DNA of 64,000 nucleotides, taken from contig CAJNOP010000001.1 of NCBI GenBank assembly GCA_905250075.1, positions 6,095,126 to 6,159,125 on the forward strand, in the 5' to 3' direction. The position numbers were made by a program, and so were the translations under genes. Positions 1 through 12,950 of this stretch are shown here, one piece after another; position 1 is the stretch's first letter, and every line of letters starts with the position of its first letter. The DNA comes from Rotaria sp. Silwood1 (Eukaryota > Rotifera > Eurotatoria > Philodinida > Philodinidae). The notes beneath the pieces were generated by a model, which searched no databases, was not told the DNA's origin, and was given only the letters and a program-made list of their open reading frames with translations.

Positions 1-483
1 TCCCGAGGCTAATATTTTAATAATTATGTGCATGCCATATCTAGTAAAAAGGCTGCTAGACTATATTTCCTTTATGCATATTAATGAAAAAAAATGCCGT
101 AAAATCAAGAAAATGTTAACTGAACGATAATCATCGAGAGGAAGAGGTTTCTTAAAAAAAGAAAGAAGAAAAAAGATAGCCTGAGAAAAGAAAACGTCGC
201 GCGAGTCCTAGTCAACAGAAATATGTCAATATCGAAAAGAAAAAAAATATGCACGAGAAATGTTCGATGAGAAACTTGTCATGTCATGTTTATATTGTAA
301 TAACGGTGATGATCAAAAGTAGTATAGTCTAATGAAAGGAAACTTTTTTGACGCTTCAATAGAAAATAGAAAGATAACGTCTGCCATCTGTTAAATTCCA
401 TACAATACCAAATGGATTCCAATAGTTTTCATAGAAATCTTCTTGGTTTATTTCATTTGACTAATTTAATTTTTATATACACT
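1..483. other. Upstream region of MIPEP, no gene seen
   Basis: AT-rich sequence with purine runs. I see no coding exon, RNA gene or repeat in it. The last part must hold the promoter and 5' leader of the peptidase gene that follows. Confidence 0.5.
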
Positions 484-3400
484 ATGCAAAGAATAATCTT
501 TGATTCTATTCGATCCCGTGTGCAAGTATAAAATTAAATGTTTTATTTCTAAATTATTTATTTATATTTTATTCAGAAACAAATATTATCATCATCATCA
601 ATTATCGTATGTCGTTATTCACATACAAAACCATCTGATTCTACAATTGCTCATGATTTTAATGTAACGCCAATATCAACACTAGATTCAAGTATTTTTT
701 CCAACCATTTTCGTAATATTTCACCATTATCTTGGATTAAAACATCATCAAAAGAAAAAAGTGTTGGATTATTTCAAATTAATGAATTATCAACACCAAA
801 TGGTTTTCATATTCTTGCTGAACGTGTTGTTCAAAAATGTGAAGTATTACTTGATGAATGTTTTTCAACATCAAGACGAAAAATAGTTGAAATATTAGAT
901 GAAATATCTGATGAAATATGTCGTGTAGCAGATTTAGCTGAATTTATTCGTAATGTTGATATTGATTTTGCATATAAACAAGCTGCTGAACAAGCTTATG
1001 GGATATTACATCATCTTGTAGAAAAAATGAATACAAATACAAAATTATATGAACATGCTAAACAAGCTTATGAATCTGGTGAAGGTGATGAAACAGACCA
1101 ACGTGTTTTAAAATTATATTTAATTGATTTTGAACGATGTGGTATTCGATTAAATGAACAAAATCGTTTAAATTATTTACAATTAAATGATGATATATTA
1201 CATCTAGAAAATCAATTTCGATATAATGCACATCGAGAATATAAAATTTCCATTGAACAGTTACCAGAAAAGGTAAGAATGAGGTAAGATATAATAGAAT
1301 TGAGAAGATAAAAATACTGCATTGTGTTTAGGGAAGCATCAATTTCTAGAACATGATGTCAAACATGACATTCTTTTTCTTCATCAAGAATGTAGTTCTG
1401 GTCGATTGTTTATATCAAAGATCGTGATCAGTTTTTCATGCTCTATCCAAAGCTATAGTCGAAATATTCTCGAAATACAAAACAAAGGTTTCGGAATCAG
1501 TCGAAATTTTGTATTTTTTAGTTTTTCCAACTAATTTAAACTGACTTTAAGACTTATGTTTAGAACCCGACAGAAACTGTCTTTGTTCTGTATTAGACAA
1601 GGCCTGAGAATAGCTTTGGAAAGACCTCTTAAAACTGATCATGACTGAGATGAAAAGCCGTTAGGAGTTCGATAGTTTCTCAATATTGAAAATATTCTAA
1701 ACTTCGATTAGAAATTCAAGGATATAATTTATTTTTACTTACATAATATCTTCCTAGTATTAAGAATCACTGGACTCCTTAGCGACTCTTCATGCTAGTT
1801 GTGATTAGTTTTAAACGCTCTTTGCAAAGCTTTTGTCTAATGCAAAACACAGGTCTCAAAATTGATTAGATTTAGTCCGAAAAAAAACTAAAAGAATGCA
1901 AGCATTGTGACCGATTCCAAAACTTTTATTTTGTGTTTCATGCATATTTTAACTATAGTTTTGGATAGAGTATAAAATTCATCATGTTTGATATAAATAA
2001 GTCACAGGAAGTACATTTTTAATAAGGAAAAAAATGTCATCTATAACATAATATTCTAGAAATTAGTATGTTCTTAATAATATTTTTTCTATTCGTCTCT
2101 TATTTTTTTTTCTTTCTTGGAAAAGTAGATTTCATGATAAAACAATAACAATTAATTCTGCTCACTCCAATGATGACGATGAAAATGTACGTGAATTGAT
2201 TTTTCGTAATTATTTTCGTTTTGAACCAGAACAAGAACAGTTACTTGATGAATTACTTCGCAAAAGGTTTATCAATTCAGATAGATGTTTTGTTTCATTT
2301 TTACTAATCGTTTTCAATGATATTTTAGATATCAATATGCAAAATTATGTGGTTACCCATCATATAGTCATCGTTCATTAGATAATACATTATTAAATAA
2401 GCCAGAATATGTTAGTAATTATTTAGAACAAATAATGAATGCTATTCGACCATTAGCTGATAAAGATATACAATTAATGCAAATACTTAAAAATCGTCTT
2501 CAACCTCAATCAAATAATCAACCAGTTTATCCTTGGGATGTTGCAAGATTAGAAGCAATATTTAAATCGGAAATGTATACATACTGCTAGATGTTTATTA
2601 AGAAAACACGAGAGTTTTTTATTTTTATTTTATTTAGTTTAAAAATTAATACACAAGAATATACACCATATTTTTCACTTGGAGCTTGTATGGATGGACT
2701 TAATAGAATATTCAATAGTCTTTTCAAGTATGTTTAAATCCAAAAAACATTTTACTGATTTTCAATTGTTATAAACTATTAATATCTTATTATCAAACAC
2801 TTCTAAACAATAGTTAGTCCTACATATATCCTATTGATCTCACTGATAATCCTTTCGATCTTTTTATCGCTAGTACATAGCCATTGAAATCTCTAATTAG
2901 AAAAAGCTTTACGACATTTTTCTTTGATCTCCAAATGCATCAACCATAAAATAGGTTGCCAGTGTCGGTGTGATCAAGAGAAAGTACCCCATTTCATCTC
3001 TAGTACATTTTCCTCAAGTTTTGAGATAAATTTATGATCAACTTTCTCTAATTTGTAAATATTTAGGTTATACCTTGCTCTTATTTTGAATTAACTGTAA
3101 TAGTTTTATTTTTCGCTAAACTACGGTACCTTGTTGACTACTTTCTTTTATGTCGGAGGATTTAGCTTATATTCTTCTACTTTATCAAGACTTTATGCAA
3201 TGAGACTATTTTATTTATGTAATAACAATTAAAACTATCGAAAATTGTCATTATTTTCTATGAGAAATTAAAATGGTTTCAAATTATCTAGAGTTTTTCA
3301 GGCAACATAATTTAAAGTCGTTCATTCAAATTTCTCAAATAATCGTGCTAGCTTTCTAAACTTTGTCAATAATACATGAACTATTAAAAATTTTGAAAAT

Positions 3401-4943
3401 ATTATCAAACAGATAGAATGAAGTTCATGACTAATTTAATGACTTATATTTCCAAATTAAAGATACAAAATCTGTGTTGTCTTGATAGGTCAAAATAAAT
3501 TTGTCGGTTTTTCAAAAACTGAGTACCAACTTTAATTTCTAATGAAATCCGATGGTGATTGATAGTTGCTGTGAGAATGGTCACTTTTGATAACAAAAAA
3601 GGTTGAGAAAGTTTCCTGACGTAAGCGCTAAATACGTTTCTGCTGAAAAAATTTGCAATATATATGTTAGAGTTTTGTAGGATCCTACACTAATGCTTGC
3701 TACGCAGTGAAGGATTGGGATTTTTGTGTAAATTTGAGAACTTGTCTTAAATTTTGATTTTTATATAGAAATTACAGTCGAAAGCGACAAAATTTTTGCA
3801 TATTTCTCAATTTTCTAGTATAACGTTAAATAAACAAGCAACAGCACCAGGAGAAATCTGGCATCCATCTGTTATAAAACTTTCAGTTGATCATGTGATC
3901 GAAGGAACAGTTGGATATATTTATTGTGATTTATTTGAACGGTATGATTTATTTTTATTTTTGTTTTGAAATCTATTATTGTTAATTGTATTCTATTTTA
4001 AGGAAAGATAAAGTTCCACATGATTGTCATTTCACAATTCAATGTAGTCGACGTCTTAATAATGGTACATGTCAATTACCTATTGTTGTTCTTCATGTTA
4101 ATATTCCGCCAAGTGTTGATCCTAATGTTCCAACACTTCTAACATTAGGTATAAATATTAATAAATATTAAAATACTTTTTGAATTATTGTTTGTTTTGA
4201 AGGATCGGTAGAAAATTTATTTCATGAATTTGGTCATGCAATGCATTCAACATTAGCTCGAACACGTTATCAACATGCATCTGGTACTCGATGTCAAACT
4301 GATATTGCTGAAATTCCGTCACAATGGATGGAATATTTTGTTTATGAACCACGAGTCGTTAAATTATTTGCGCGACATTATCAAACTGGTCAAGTTATAC
4401 CCGATGAACTTCTTCAACGTCTTCATTTAGCTCAAAGTTGTTTTCAAGCACATCGTACACAAGTTCAAGTATACAATTTTTAAATATATTTTTCTTAAAA
4501 GTTTTTTTTCGGATTTCGTATAGGTAGCATGTGCAATGTTTGATCATGCATTCCATGGTCCTTATCCATTATCAATGTCTTATGATAAAATATATTCATC
4601 ATTATTAACAAAATATACGTCATTACCTTATATTTCCTCAACATATCCTTATTTAAAATTTTATCATTTAGTTGATTATGGCGCTCGTTTTTCTAGTTAT
4701 ATTATTGCACGTTCAATAGCAAGTAAAATATGGAATGATCAATTTTTAAAAGATCCTCTATCGAAAACAACTGGTGAACATTTTAGAAAAAATTTTTTAT
4801 CATGGGGTGGTGAACGTGAACCAAATGAATTAGTAGGAAATATGTTTTCACTAACAAAGAAGTTAACTATTGATCATATGACAAAAGCTATTACAGATGA
4901 AATCAAAGAAAATGTTCAAAAACGTGACAGTTTATTTAAATAA
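484..4943 (+). CDS. MIPEP: Mitochondrial intermediate peptidase (M3 metallopeptidase), 9 exons, complete
   Basis: Matrix zinc peptidase that, in the known family, removes an octapeptide from imported precursors after MPP cleavage. Exons by splice sites and phase: 484-525, 577-1283, 2129-2266, 2329-2574, 2638-2727, 3819-3941, 4003-4148, 4203-4468, 4524-4943. They sum to 2178 nt (725 aa), close to the usual length of about 710. The small first exon starts [14 protein letters not shown]; joined to KQILSSSS it forms a basic, acid-poor mitochondrial presequence. The zinc site is HEFGHAMH (exon 8), followed by [20 protein letters not shown] and MEYF, the MIP-type signature with the third-ligand Glu region. 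[20 protein letters not shown] and DCHFTI are also family blocks. The donor of exon 2 is one of two tandem GTAAGA sites; only the distal one keeps frame. Introns 2 (845 bp) and 5 (1091 bp) are far longer than the others. AATAAA lies about 40 bp after the stop. Confidence 0.93.
1343..2061. repeat. Near-palindromic foldback element inside MIPEP intron 2
   Basis: The left arm (about 1343-1530) and right arm (about 1880-2061) are imperfect inverted copies. Both ends carry TTCTAGAA-like sequence. Matched segments include CTCTATCCAAAGCTATAG against the complement of CTATAGTTTTGGATAGAG, and GGTTTCGGAATCAGTC against the complement of GACCGATTCCAAAAC. The arms are diverged and contain indels. No transposase ORF fits in the centre. 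It explains most of this over-long intron. Confidence 0.7.
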
Positions 4944-5107
4944 TATGATTGTTTTTTTTGTAATTATTTGAAAGCAAAACTAAAATAAATAGATATATGT
5001 AATACAAAAAAATGAACTATGACATGTACTACATTGAATCTATAAGCATTTCAACAGGAATAAATAATTTGTAAATTTGATTCATTCTCAGGCAAGTGAA
5101 AAATATA

Positions 5108-5605
5108 TATATGTTATGGTCGATGTTAGAATTCAGCCCAATTCAGAATTCGTCCAGACGAAATTAGAATTCTAATTTCGACTAGACGAAATTGGAATAC
5201 TATTTTAATAAATCGCAGAACTTAAAGAAATACCAACAATTAGAACACGAGAGGGTTCCGCACGAGAGTGAGAGTGAGAGTGAGGAGGGAAGTCTTAGTA
5301 ATGGTGAGGAGGGTCTGGGTGAGAGTGAGTCTGGATGAGAGTGAATATATGCGCGAGATACCGGTTTTGCGGGGTTTTTCACTTTCCATTCACCCTCACC
5401 CAGACCCCTCTTACCGTTATAGAGACTTCCCCCTCCCCCTCATCATCATTCATGACCCCCTTGTGATCTAATTGTTGGTATTTCTTTAAGTTCTGTGATT
5501 TATTAAAATAATATTCCAATTTCGTCTAGTCGAAATTAAAATTCTAATTTGGTCTGGACGAATTCTGAATTGGACTGAATTCTAACTTTGGCCATAACTT
5601 ATATA
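5108..5605. mobile_element. Long-arm hairpin (foldback/MITE-like) element
   Basis: The two arms, about 5108-5250 and 5461-5605, are close inverted repeats: TTAGAATTCAGCCCAATTCA at the left matches the complement of TGAATTGGACTGAATTCTAA at the right. Inner parts match too (CTTAAAGAAATACCAACAAT against ATTGTTGGTATTTCTTTAAG). The 210-bp loop is itself low complexity, with GAGAGTGAGAGTGAG on one side and CCTCACCC/CCTCCCC on the other, so even the loop tends to pair. It has no credible ORF. It lies between convergent genes. Confidence 0.85.
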
Positions 5606-5711
5606 TGTCGGTGTGTAATATGAGATAAAACAGAATATTCACACTAAAAGTCAATATTTGAGCTTTTTGATTGATGAACTAGAAAGTATTTAACTTTTCT
5701 TTCAATATAAA

Positions 5712-5712
<1 letters not shown>

Positions 5713-5742
<30 letters not shown>
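5713..5742. repeat. ATT microsatellite
   Basis: About ten perfect TTA/ATT units in a row. Simple-sequence repeat in intergenic DNA. Confidence 0.9.
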
Positions 5743-5743
<1 letters not shown>

Positions 5744-6570
5744 ATAAATCGCAGTGTCCTGACAAACAACGTGGGAGTGTCTTTCATTAGACAACTCTTT
5801 CTCCAAAATCCTGACACAGATGTTGGGATCCTGACATAAGATGCGATCCTGATAAATCCTATGAGCCTGAAAGACACTGCGGTCCATATTATTATTAATC
5901 AATCGTAGTTTACTAATGAACGATGATAAATTTGACATTAGCTTGTGATCTATTCAATGTTGACTTGTGCCTATTCGTGATTGAACACCAACAATTGAAT
6001 ACATTTGTATGGTAAATAACTCAACGAAGTAGTTATTGTCTGAAGAAAAATGTCAACCTCATTTAATATCAATTAGAGAAAAGTATAAATGTGACTAATT
6101 TCATACGGATGAAAAGAACTTCTCCGTATGAATTTGATGAATTATTATTCTTTAATAAACGATAGAGCAACAAAAACTGTGTTTGTATTTTTTAACAGCA
6201 TTGTTGCTTTTTTGAAATGCTTTACAGATTATTCTGCACAAATTTTAAAAAAAACGAAAAGATAAAGCTTGTATCTTTGTCATAAAAGTGACTGCAAAAA
6301 TAATCTCCTATATCTCATTTATTGCAAAATTGTATTGTTTAATTGGCAAACCTTTAATTTCTAAAACAAGCAATACAAAGTTCGTTTATAAACTATAGTC
6401 TACAATGCATATTTCAATGAATCTTTTGCTTCAGATTTATTTGTAAAAAGCAAAGTAAAGAAATGTTTTAACTCAATCAAACAATCTTGTTTGATTTATT
6501 TAAATAAACTAAAAAAAGAAAAGAAAAAAAACCAAGAAAAGTTCAAACAATATATTTGATTTTTTTACAA

Positions 6571-9253
6571 TTAACTTATGGTTTGATTAGTTGTTCCAGT
6601 TCGATAAAGAATATTTTTCCATAAAATATCAAATAGAAAACCAATTATTTGTGACGAAATAAGTATTGAAATAAATATAATTAAACGTACTGTAGTTTCA
6701 TTATGTAATGAAAATGTTTCAAGATAAAGACGATGTAGAAATATTGAAATGTTTTCCAGTGATATCAATGCATTAATTGATATATCATTAATTGAACTAT
6801 GTGTTAAAAAAGAAAAAATTAATTTAATAAAAATTTTCTTTTGATTATCTTTAAATGTTGATCGATCGAATAGAAGAGAAATCATTAATGAAAAATGAAC
6901 AATACAAAATGTTATTGCAAACCACCATGCATTAAGATGAAATAAAAAGATAAATGTATAAATACGTGTAATAATTAAACAGAATCGTGATAGAATAGAT
7001 ATAATAATTATGAATGATGTACGTTCAAGAATAAGAAATGTTGATAAAAAACAATAGTTTATTATTAAATGATAAAAAATACTGATAATAATAAAAGCAT
7101 ATGACGAAGGAACATGAATACTAATTGGAATTTGTTGATAAAATATGGGTCGAGTCCAATTTAATGACATTGTTCGTCGAACAATATATTTTCGATCATT
7201 ATCAAATTTTGGCCAATATCTAAATTAAAAACAAATATTCATGGTTTATCTCCAAAATCGATAAAACTCATCTACAACATGCTATATATAAATTTGGATT
7301 ATTTTACTCTAAGAAAATTAATATCAATTTTAGGTTTACATAAATTCTGACTAAAATAACTAGAATAAAGCAAAACTAACTTTAATTTCCTATTATTTTG
7401 AACATATCATTCAAAGTAAAAGTTCAACCATATTTTCTTTACATCTTTCAATCTATAGGTCAATAAACGTATTCTTATAATTCCGGTTTAAAAATATACA
7501 GAGTTATATTACCCTAACTATCGTGCAGAATTGGACAGAGTATGCATTAAAAATTGTTCTCAATCAAAATACAGAGCATGAAACAGTTTACTCTGTACAT
7601 CTCTACTGTGATGTTATTTGAGTTATTTATCACTTTTACATTCTTTTGATGAGGCAGTATCAAAGGAGAGTGAGATAAAAACTTCGTAGAATAAGTTAAG
7701 GTTACCTAGTCAGACAAGAGCTCATTTTAATGCTTAAGAATGTACGTTTTGTACGCTGAAAAAACGATTTTTTTTTTTTGTAAAAAGCAAATTTATAGGC
7801 ATCATCATTGTCAAGCCCATTTTTCTGATAAACATAAAAAGGATATGTGTTTGAAAATTTTTCTTCGTTAGGGTACGAAAAAGTCTACATTGTACGTCTC
7901 TATTTGGATTCACCTCATTTGTTTGTTTTTTTTTGAATAATAACTCTGATTAATACTTTTATGTTATAATCATGTTGAACTTTATATTAACATATACTCA
8001 ATAATGATTATGTAATATGCATGACAATAGAAAGTTTCTTTTATTTCTACTTACGTTAATGAAGATCGAACAGGCATCATATTCATTGATGCCGGTAGTA
8101 ATAAATCTTTATCTGTTGCCCATTGTGGAATAAAATAATCCATATTTAACATTGATTTTGTTGATGGTTGAAAATTATTTGACCAAAAATAAAGATTAAT
8201 AAAAACAACAAGACTTGAATGAATCAGATAAAATAATGTTAAATAATGAAATAATCGTCGTTTCATTGTTTTATATGATTGATTTACATGCTGATTATGA
8301 ATAAGACATGAATTTGTTGTTTGTGATAGATTTGTTTCTAGTGTTGTTGTTGTTGACGATGATGGTGTTGATGATGAATTAAATATTTGAGTATTATCAA
8401 TAAAGTTTTTATTAAATGTAATTATCAGTAATTCAACAAGTCGATAAAGTATATAAAGACGTAATAGAAATGGTATTAATAATATACGTGTTGAAAGATT
8501 TTTAATATCAATTAAATTGTTTATCCATAGAATAATATCACAAGTTAAAAGAATAAATGTAAAAATTATAAAATAGATATAATTTGTATGATAATATATA
8601 TAAAGAAGAACAATATCCAATGTATGTGTTAAAAGATATGATATAATAAGAATAATAAGAAATAATATTGAAAATTTTGAATGTAATTTATTTGCTTGAT
8701 TTTTATTTTGTTGCATATGTGGAGATATTGTTAATGATTTTGTTGATTTTGGTGTTGTATATATAGTTGAAAATGAATAACTTTTTGTTAAACAAATACG
8801 TGGTTTAAAATTTTTTTGACAACGTTCAGATTGTGTACGAACTATTTGATTTAATGTAGGTTTTAATGATAATGATGAATGAATTATATTTTCATTAGCA
8901 AATGGAATATTATCACATAATGTTTCATTATCAATAGATAGATTTTCAAGTGTATTTGTACTTTCATTTGAATCTGTACCAAATGTTGTCCAACTATGAC
9001 GATTATCAGATGTTGCTGTTGCTGCTGTTGTTGTTGATGGTAATATATAAAAATTCATACCATGAGATGAAAATCTTTGATAACGAGTTTTAACATTATT
9101 TGCTGTTGTATTATTAGATTCAATAATTGATTGTTTTTCTTGTTGTTGTTCGATTGAACGAAAGTCAAGATTAGCAAGACTTGTATGTTTGCATACAAGT
9201 AAATGGCATTTTGGACAAGCACTTAAACTAAATGAATAGTGTAATACATCCAT
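6571..9253 (-). CDS. Multi-pass membrane protein, possibly XK-related family
   Basis: Two exons on the minus strand: 9253-8055 and 7219-6571, joined by a GTAAGT donor and TTTAG acceptor with matching phase (615 aa). The N-terminal roughly 180 residues are polar and low complexity after a Cys motif (CPKCHLLVCKH). At least eight hydrophobic spans follow. The order of blocks resembles XK-related (XKR) proteins: a first helix with an Asp (THTLDIVLLYIYYHTNYIYF), a later SRFCLIITRIYTFIFLFH helix, a VHFSLMI helix, then SLENISIF. XKR proteins are plasma-membrane proteins, and some are caspase-activated lipid scramblases; whether this one is such a protein is inference. It could be an unrelated transporter-like family. 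The 835-bp intron is long; I see no gene in it. Confidence 0.75.
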
Positions 9254-11662
9254 TAGATCTACAATGACACTATTTTATATTGGTTTAAATGAATAAATGA
9301 AAACTATATATATATATATATACATATTCAAAATCATACTTTTAGGTTAATCCTTCCAGTCATATCGATATCTGTTGTTGAAAATGTTCGTTAAAAGAAA
9401 AGAAACGAAAGAAGAGAACGAGACTACTTATACGATTTATGCTAATTTTTGTCTATAATATCCGTTGATGACATTGATGCATATATTCTCTCGTTAAATC
9501 AAGAGCGTGCAAACATAACAATGCAACACAAACAATAAGTTGCTCTACTTGCATCCGATTAAAGTGTGTCTCTCTTTCTTACTTTTACTTTTATATTGAA
9601 CATAGACAAAGTTCACAATTGAGGATAGTAGTAAGTGACATGACCTGTCTTTTCATAGTGTGATATGACAATAATCGACTGGCTCAATCAATAGCGCGAG
9701 CGCATCTATAAGAATTAGCTGTACGAAAGATTTATATTTATTAGTGTGTGTACAATGAATACTATACTATTCATATTTCAACAATGAAAGAGAAGAGAGA
9801 GAGAGAGAAAAAACGATAAGTTGGTCGATGCTTCATGCCGTCTGCTTTTCTCCGTTATCAATTTCAAATTAAACTAGAGTGTATAGTTTATATGTTCAAA
9901 GGATGGACATACAGAATGTATGCTCACTTGCTGCTTTTGTTGTTCTCCATTGAGTTACTTTTTATTCTCGATATATATATTTCGTCATGTTGCTATATTG
10001 ACTAATGATTTGATGATGATGATGATGTTGAGTGTAGGTGGTAATACTAGTGATCGACTCGGTCAATTAGACGTGAACAAATAGACGGGGGATGAATTTG
10101 TTTTTGATTGTGCGATACCAATCGATGGTCAAACTATATATCCTATTGAAAAGAACTTTTCTCTTTCGAGAAGCTTAACACTTAAAAATGATGTGCAAAG
10201 CTATAACCTTGTGTGAATATAATATATGTTTACTAATTGAACGTGTAATGTGTGATGATTTCATTTTCTTTTTTTTTCTTCTTCTCATGCGAAGAAATAT
10301 GAGAAAGGAATCGAATCGTCTCAATGTCACCACCTTACCATTTTCCTTTCTCAATCTCATCTCATCTCATCTTTATTTTATTCAATTCATTTCAAATGAT
10401 TTGATGAGAAGCTTTAGCAACGACGCAATAGAACACGTTGAAATACTATTCAATCATGCACGGGATTGTGATCGAGCAGAAAGTAATAACAGGTGGAATA
10501 GCAGTAACTAAATAACGATGGATACCTATAGACAATTTGCTATTGTCGACGACCTTTGAGTGCTGACACATAAAAGAAAAAAAAAGAAAATGAGAGACAG
10601 ACAGACAAAAAGCATTTTCTTCTTTACAATGATAGACATATTAGTACTGTTGTTCCGATTACGGCTGTTTTTCGTCATTTCATCATGAACATTATAACAC
10701 AAAGCCTGATGGCTATATAACCATCTTGACCGAAATCATATCCGGTTGACTGACTAATCATTATAATGATTCTATAGTTTGCTCTTATGTTATATTTACT
10801 TATCGTCTGCTGTATTTTGTTTTCTTTCTATTATCTAATTTGCATCCGAAATCAATGTTTCTTAATGATCTTTTTCTTTTCTATTGAAAGAAATAAAAAC
10901 TAGGTTTATTGAATTGTCTTCTTTTGGATTACGTATTGAAATATGTACAATTATCAGACAAGTGTTTTGTGCATCTAATATAAAAATCACCAGTGTGTTC
11001 ATATTGCGAAAAAAAGAACAAACTTAATCGATTACGATCAACTAACACAACATTGAATGTCACAATTTACAAATATTTGTGAACATTGAAGAGAGTCAAT
11101 ATTGTAATCGACTTCAATAGTCATATATATAAGCTATCATTATTTATTATCAATACAATGATAAGAATGGTTGATTTTTAAATAAGTACATTGACAGATA
11201 GTTCCGATTTTTATCATTACAAAGTAAAGATATGTATATATAAAGATGTCAATTCATATAAAAGAAAAATGAATGGTGTTCATTTAATGTTCAATCGATC
11301 AATCAAGGAAAAAAGAAAATGAAGCGATACTAATGGAGAGAGAGTATGACTTTTTATCGTTATATTTAAGTAATTAATCGTGTGAATTAGATAGTTTTCA
11401 CATTCTTATGGCATATACATGTTTTGACATATGTCTAAAAGAAAAAGATATCTGATTTTTAGATTGAGGGTGAAAGTTTTATTTTGTTTATTTTTCATCA
11501 TACCAATGTATATATATATTTGAACATTCAATGCTCACCCTATTTAATATGCATTTTGAACTAGACGAATTTATAATGTTTATTTAAGAACAAACATCTA
11601 CCATAATGCATCATTCAACGAAGGTTTCATTTTAATTTGAAGAAGTTGCTGTCAAAATTTGA
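9254..11662. other. Long gene-poor region upstream of the membrane-protein gene
   Basis: It contains a TA run just upstream of the minus-strand start (about 9309-9327), purine/pyrimidine runs, and a short GAT run near 10010. The open frames here (for example 10188-10511) have no coding character. I see no exon, RNA gene or clear repeat. Confidence 0.5.
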
Positions 11663-11813
11663 CATTTTGATTTTCAAAGCTCATTGCCTGAACTTAAACT
11701 AACATCTATTGACATTGTTGAAATTTTTCGTTCATCATCTCCATATGGCCATGTTTCATTTATACAAAAGAATGCACAAAAAAAAGTACATCAACAACTT
11801 TATACATGTGTCT
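11663..11813 (+). pseudogene. Isolated coding-like exon or gene fragment
   Basis: An open frame with biased, protein-like composition runs from about 11663 to a GT-type site at 11814 (TGTGTCTCG followed by GTAGAC). It reads SSLPELKLTSIDIVEIFRSS and then a basic segment with QKNAQKKVHQQLY. Codon use resembles that of neighbouring real exons, and an AAG precedes the block as a possible acceptor. There is no start codon and no partner exon nearby, and the frame closes soon after the putative donor. It may be a captured exon or the remnant of a lost gene. I do not recognise the family. Confidence 0.3.
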
Positions 11814-11935
11814 CGGTAGACACTATTTCTTGAAGGATATATCAATAGATACTCTTAGTTTTAGTATCTGCAAGTTACTAATGTCCGCAGTAGAATTACA
11901 GAGCGTCGGATATAAACGCAGTCACACGACAAAGA

Positions 11936-12407
11936 CAATAGCTAGTAACCTGTGGTTTTTAACAATCGAAAGAGAAGAACTTCAGACGCTTTTTTTGTTG
12001 GATACTATATAAGACAAAGTTATTTTAGAACCTATCATCTTCGTAAAACATCGAAAAAAAGAAAGACAACAGTAATTCATTGCTAGGAATCATAAAATTT
12101 GCAAAAACCAACAAAATTCAATATAATTTGATTGAATATATATATGAGTTTGTTTACTGATTATCAAGATATGCGAAAGATAATTACTTGAATCGTCTCG
12201 TAAACTATAAATCCGGAGTCGATCTATGTGAGACATATGTCAAAATTAAAATTACACTGGTATGAATACGCCATTTTCATACCTTTTTTCAATATTTTCC
12301 AGCGATGATGCATTTTGAAAATAAGTTTATCTTATACAGTATCAGGCAAAAAGATGATTGAAGTTCTTCTCTTTCGATTGCTGAAAACCACAGGTCACTA
12401 GCTATTG
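11936..12407. mobile_element. Inverted-repeat element with about 80-bp arms
   Basis: The left arm 11936-12015 and right arm 12326-12407 are inverted copies. Shared core: CAATCGAAAGAGAAGAACTT on the left, its complement AAGTTCTTCTCTTTCGATTG on the right. Outer ends are AATAGCTAGTAACCTGTGG and the complement of CCACAGGTCACTAGCTATT. The 310-bp centre has no ORF. Non-autonomous foldback or MITE is the likely nature. Confidence 0.8.
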
Positions 12408-12950
12408 AGCTTACATTCATCTTTCTTTGATTTTGGCGCGAACATTAGAAACTCTTTTAATGACTATAATTGATTGTACGCAATTTATGATTATGAGAAT
12501 AATTCAGCTGTATCCATCATAATAGAAAACTGAAGAGGATAATCATATAATGATAAATAATGCAAAAGCTCACGTTCAATTAATTCTGATTCTATCGTCA
12601 TTTATAATAACGTTTAATATTAATAGATATATATATAGTGAGAGAAGATCTGCCTCTGAAACTTCTATTGCTTGGTTTCATTATAATTCAATTCTAATTC
12701 TCTTGGTATGAAATAGAGAAAAAAACTCTGTTTTTATACATAATTTGCAAATTTTGTCAAGCATATGATGACATTAAGAGGCTTATTTTCTTAAAATCTT
12801 ATAAGGAATAAAAATTCAAGTGTATTGTATAAATAATGAATTTGTTATTCGTATTCATCATTCATGTTTTTGTATTTTTTGTTATATATAATAAAGAGAA
12901 CCGAACAAGAAAAACGAAACGAAACATTAATTACAAAGACTGATTAATAA
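12408..12950. other. Intergenic, nothing recognised
   Basis: AT-rich sequence between the inverted-repeat element and the 3' end of the Ser-rich ORF. I see no gene or repeat in it. Confidence 0.5.

Larger units (their letters stand above)
4944..6570. other. Intergenic region between convergent MIPEP and membrane-protein genes
   Basis: It holds the 3' end of MIPEP, the hairpin element at 5108-5605 and an ATT trinucleotide run at about 5713-5742. I see no gene in the rest. Confidence 0.6.

Noticed and set aside
5200-5471. Opposing frames inside the hairpin loop
   Set aside because: They arise from GAGTGAG repeats; the region is a foldback element.
10188-10511. 107-aa open frame on the plus strand, with an opposing frame at 10175-10360
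   Set aside because: Low-complexity, Phe/Leu run from a poly-T tract; no splice context, no codon bias like real exons.
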